Shown here piece after piece: positions 14,988 to 15,429 of a stretch of DNA of 15,429 bases (positions within the stretch are counted from its first letter, which is position 1; each line of letters opens with the position of its first letter). The notes beneath the pieces are model-generated. The model saw only the letters and a program-made list of their open reading frames with translations. It searched no databases and was not told where the DNA came from. The position numbers and the translations under genes are program-made. Source of the stretch: Candidatus Gastranaerophilales bacterium (GTDB lineage Bacteria; Cyanobacteriota; Vampirovibrionia; Gastranaerophilales; Gastranaerophilaceae); the NCBI GenBank assembly GCA_947630355.1, contig CANRHJ010000030.1, positions 1 to 15,429 of the forward strand, given 5' to 3'.

Positions 14988-15429
14988 CCGTTATTGTCCC
15001 GCCTGTTCCTATTCCTGCAACAAAAATATCCACTTTACCTTCCGTATCATTCCATATTTCAGGACCGGTTGTCCTTTTATGACTCATCGGATTTGACTTG
15101 TTTTCAAACTGACCGGGGATATAACTGTCTTTAATTGTCTGCGCAAGCTCTTGCGCTTTCTCTATTGCACCTTTCATACCTTTTGAACCATCCGTCAGAA
15201 CTATCTGTGCACCGTATGCTTTCAATAATTTTCTTCGTTCTATACTCATTGTTTCCGGCATTGTTAATATTATTTTATAACCCCTTGATGCCGCTATTGC
15301 TGCCAAACCTATTCCGGTATTCCCGCTTGTCGGTTCTATTATTGTACTGCCTGCTTTTAGCTCACCGCGTTTTTCCGCATCTTCTATCATTGATAATGCA
15401 ACTCTGTCTTTTACACTGCCTGCAGGATT
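14917..15429 (-). CDS. cysK: Cysteine synthase CysK, N-terminal fragment (window edge and frame break)
   Basis: CysK (O-acetylserine sulfhydrylase) makes L-cysteine from O-acetylserine and sulfide with PLP. The frame is open to the window end, which reads NPAGSVKDRVALSMIEDA and so includes the Schiff-base lysine of SVKDR; about 35-40 N-terminal residues lie outside. PTSGNTGIGLA (substrate loop), TMPETMSIERR, GQFENKSNPMSHKRTTGPEIW-type region and GIGTGGTITGVG (PLP phosphate loop) follow. After QNP the frame enters inserted sequence, adds 12 foreign residues (TPVIVPPEWENI) and stops. The ATG at 15390 is internal. The N-terminal half alone lacks the second wall of the active site. The gene is first in the cysK-luxS-mtnN run. 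Confidence 0.88.
   Translation of the reverse strand, partial: NPAGSVKDRVALSMIEDAEKRGELKAGSTIIEPTSGNTGIGLAAIAASRGYKIILTMPETMSIERRKLLKAYGAQIVLTDGSKGMKGAIEKAQELAQTIKDSYIPGQFENKSNPMSHKRTTGPEIWNDTEGKVDIFVAGIGTGGTITGVGEYLKMQNPTPVIVPPEWENI
14934..15005. repeat. Perfect 26-bp inverted repeat inside cysK
   Basis: The arms 14934-14959 and 14980-15005 are exact reverse complements (left arm begins CAGGCGGGACAATAACG) and enclose a 20-base spacer. The right arm is the native cysK sequence for TGGTITGVG; the left arm is an inverted copy of it placed between the two direct-repeat copies. No T-tract follows on either strand, so this is not a terminator. Confidence 0.97.

Noticed and set aside
14934..15005. 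Hairpin in cysK as transcription terminator or attenuator
   Set aside because: It lies within coding sequence, lacks a T-run after either arm, and is fully explained as an inverted copy of adjacent cysK bases.
14934..15005. Invertible phase-variation switch in cysK
   Set aside because: Inverting the 20-base spacer between the arms would not remove the 53-base excess or restore the frame, and no recombinase gene is nearby.

Overview
The window is AT-rich, densely packed bacterial DNA with short intergenic gaps, frequent stop/start overlaps and mostly clear Shine-Dalgarno sites. The gene content points to an anaerobic or microaerophilic bacterium: an EtfAB pair, a nitroreductase fused to a two-[4Fe-4S] ferredoxin module, two radical-SAM proteins, and LuxS-type methyl-cycle enzymes. 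A low-GC, possibly host-associated lineage fits, but no rRNA or universal marker is present, so I do not assign a phylum. No mobile element, CRISPR array, tRNA or rRNA was recognised, and no gap exceeds 300 bases.

Plus-strand block (1-8147): the C-terminal part of an amino-acid permease overlaps a secreted WG-repeat protein, and an intrinsic terminator follows. A second run holds nadB (L-aspartate oxidase, interrupted by a one-base frameshift), nadC, etfB, etfA, a GPH/SLC45-like MFS transporter and a radical-SAM/SPASM protein. Spacing from nadB to the radical-SAM gene is -1 to 57 bases, so this is probably one transcription unit. It combines two steps of quinolinate-route NAD synthesis with an electron-transfer flavoprotein and a transporter.

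Middle (8131-10469): a minus-strand B12-binding-type radical-SAM gene converges on the SPASM gene, with a 17-base 3' overlap. It diverges from a CdsA-like CTP transferase whose family signature is altered. The 65-base gap between these two contains overlapping promoter-like elements.

Minus-strand operon (10524-13066): nitroreductase, Lrp/AsnC regulator and class I aminotransferase, in transcription order. It is divergently transcribed from an unrecognised 67-residue gene. Candidate promoters for the two directions appear to share one -35 hexamer.

Right end (13330-15429, minus strand): cysK, luxS and mtnN in transcription order. MtnN turns S-adenosylhomocysteine into S-ribosylhomocysteine, LuxS releases homocysteine and the AI-2 precursor, and CysK makes cysteine. 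The cysK reading frame is broken by a 53-bp insertion built from a reverse-complement copy plus a direct copy of adjacent cysK sequence, the signature of a short template switch. This is the most unusual feature of the window. With the nadB frameshift, two housekeeping-type biosynthetic genes are interrupted within 15 kb, so either real decay or assembly error must be considered.
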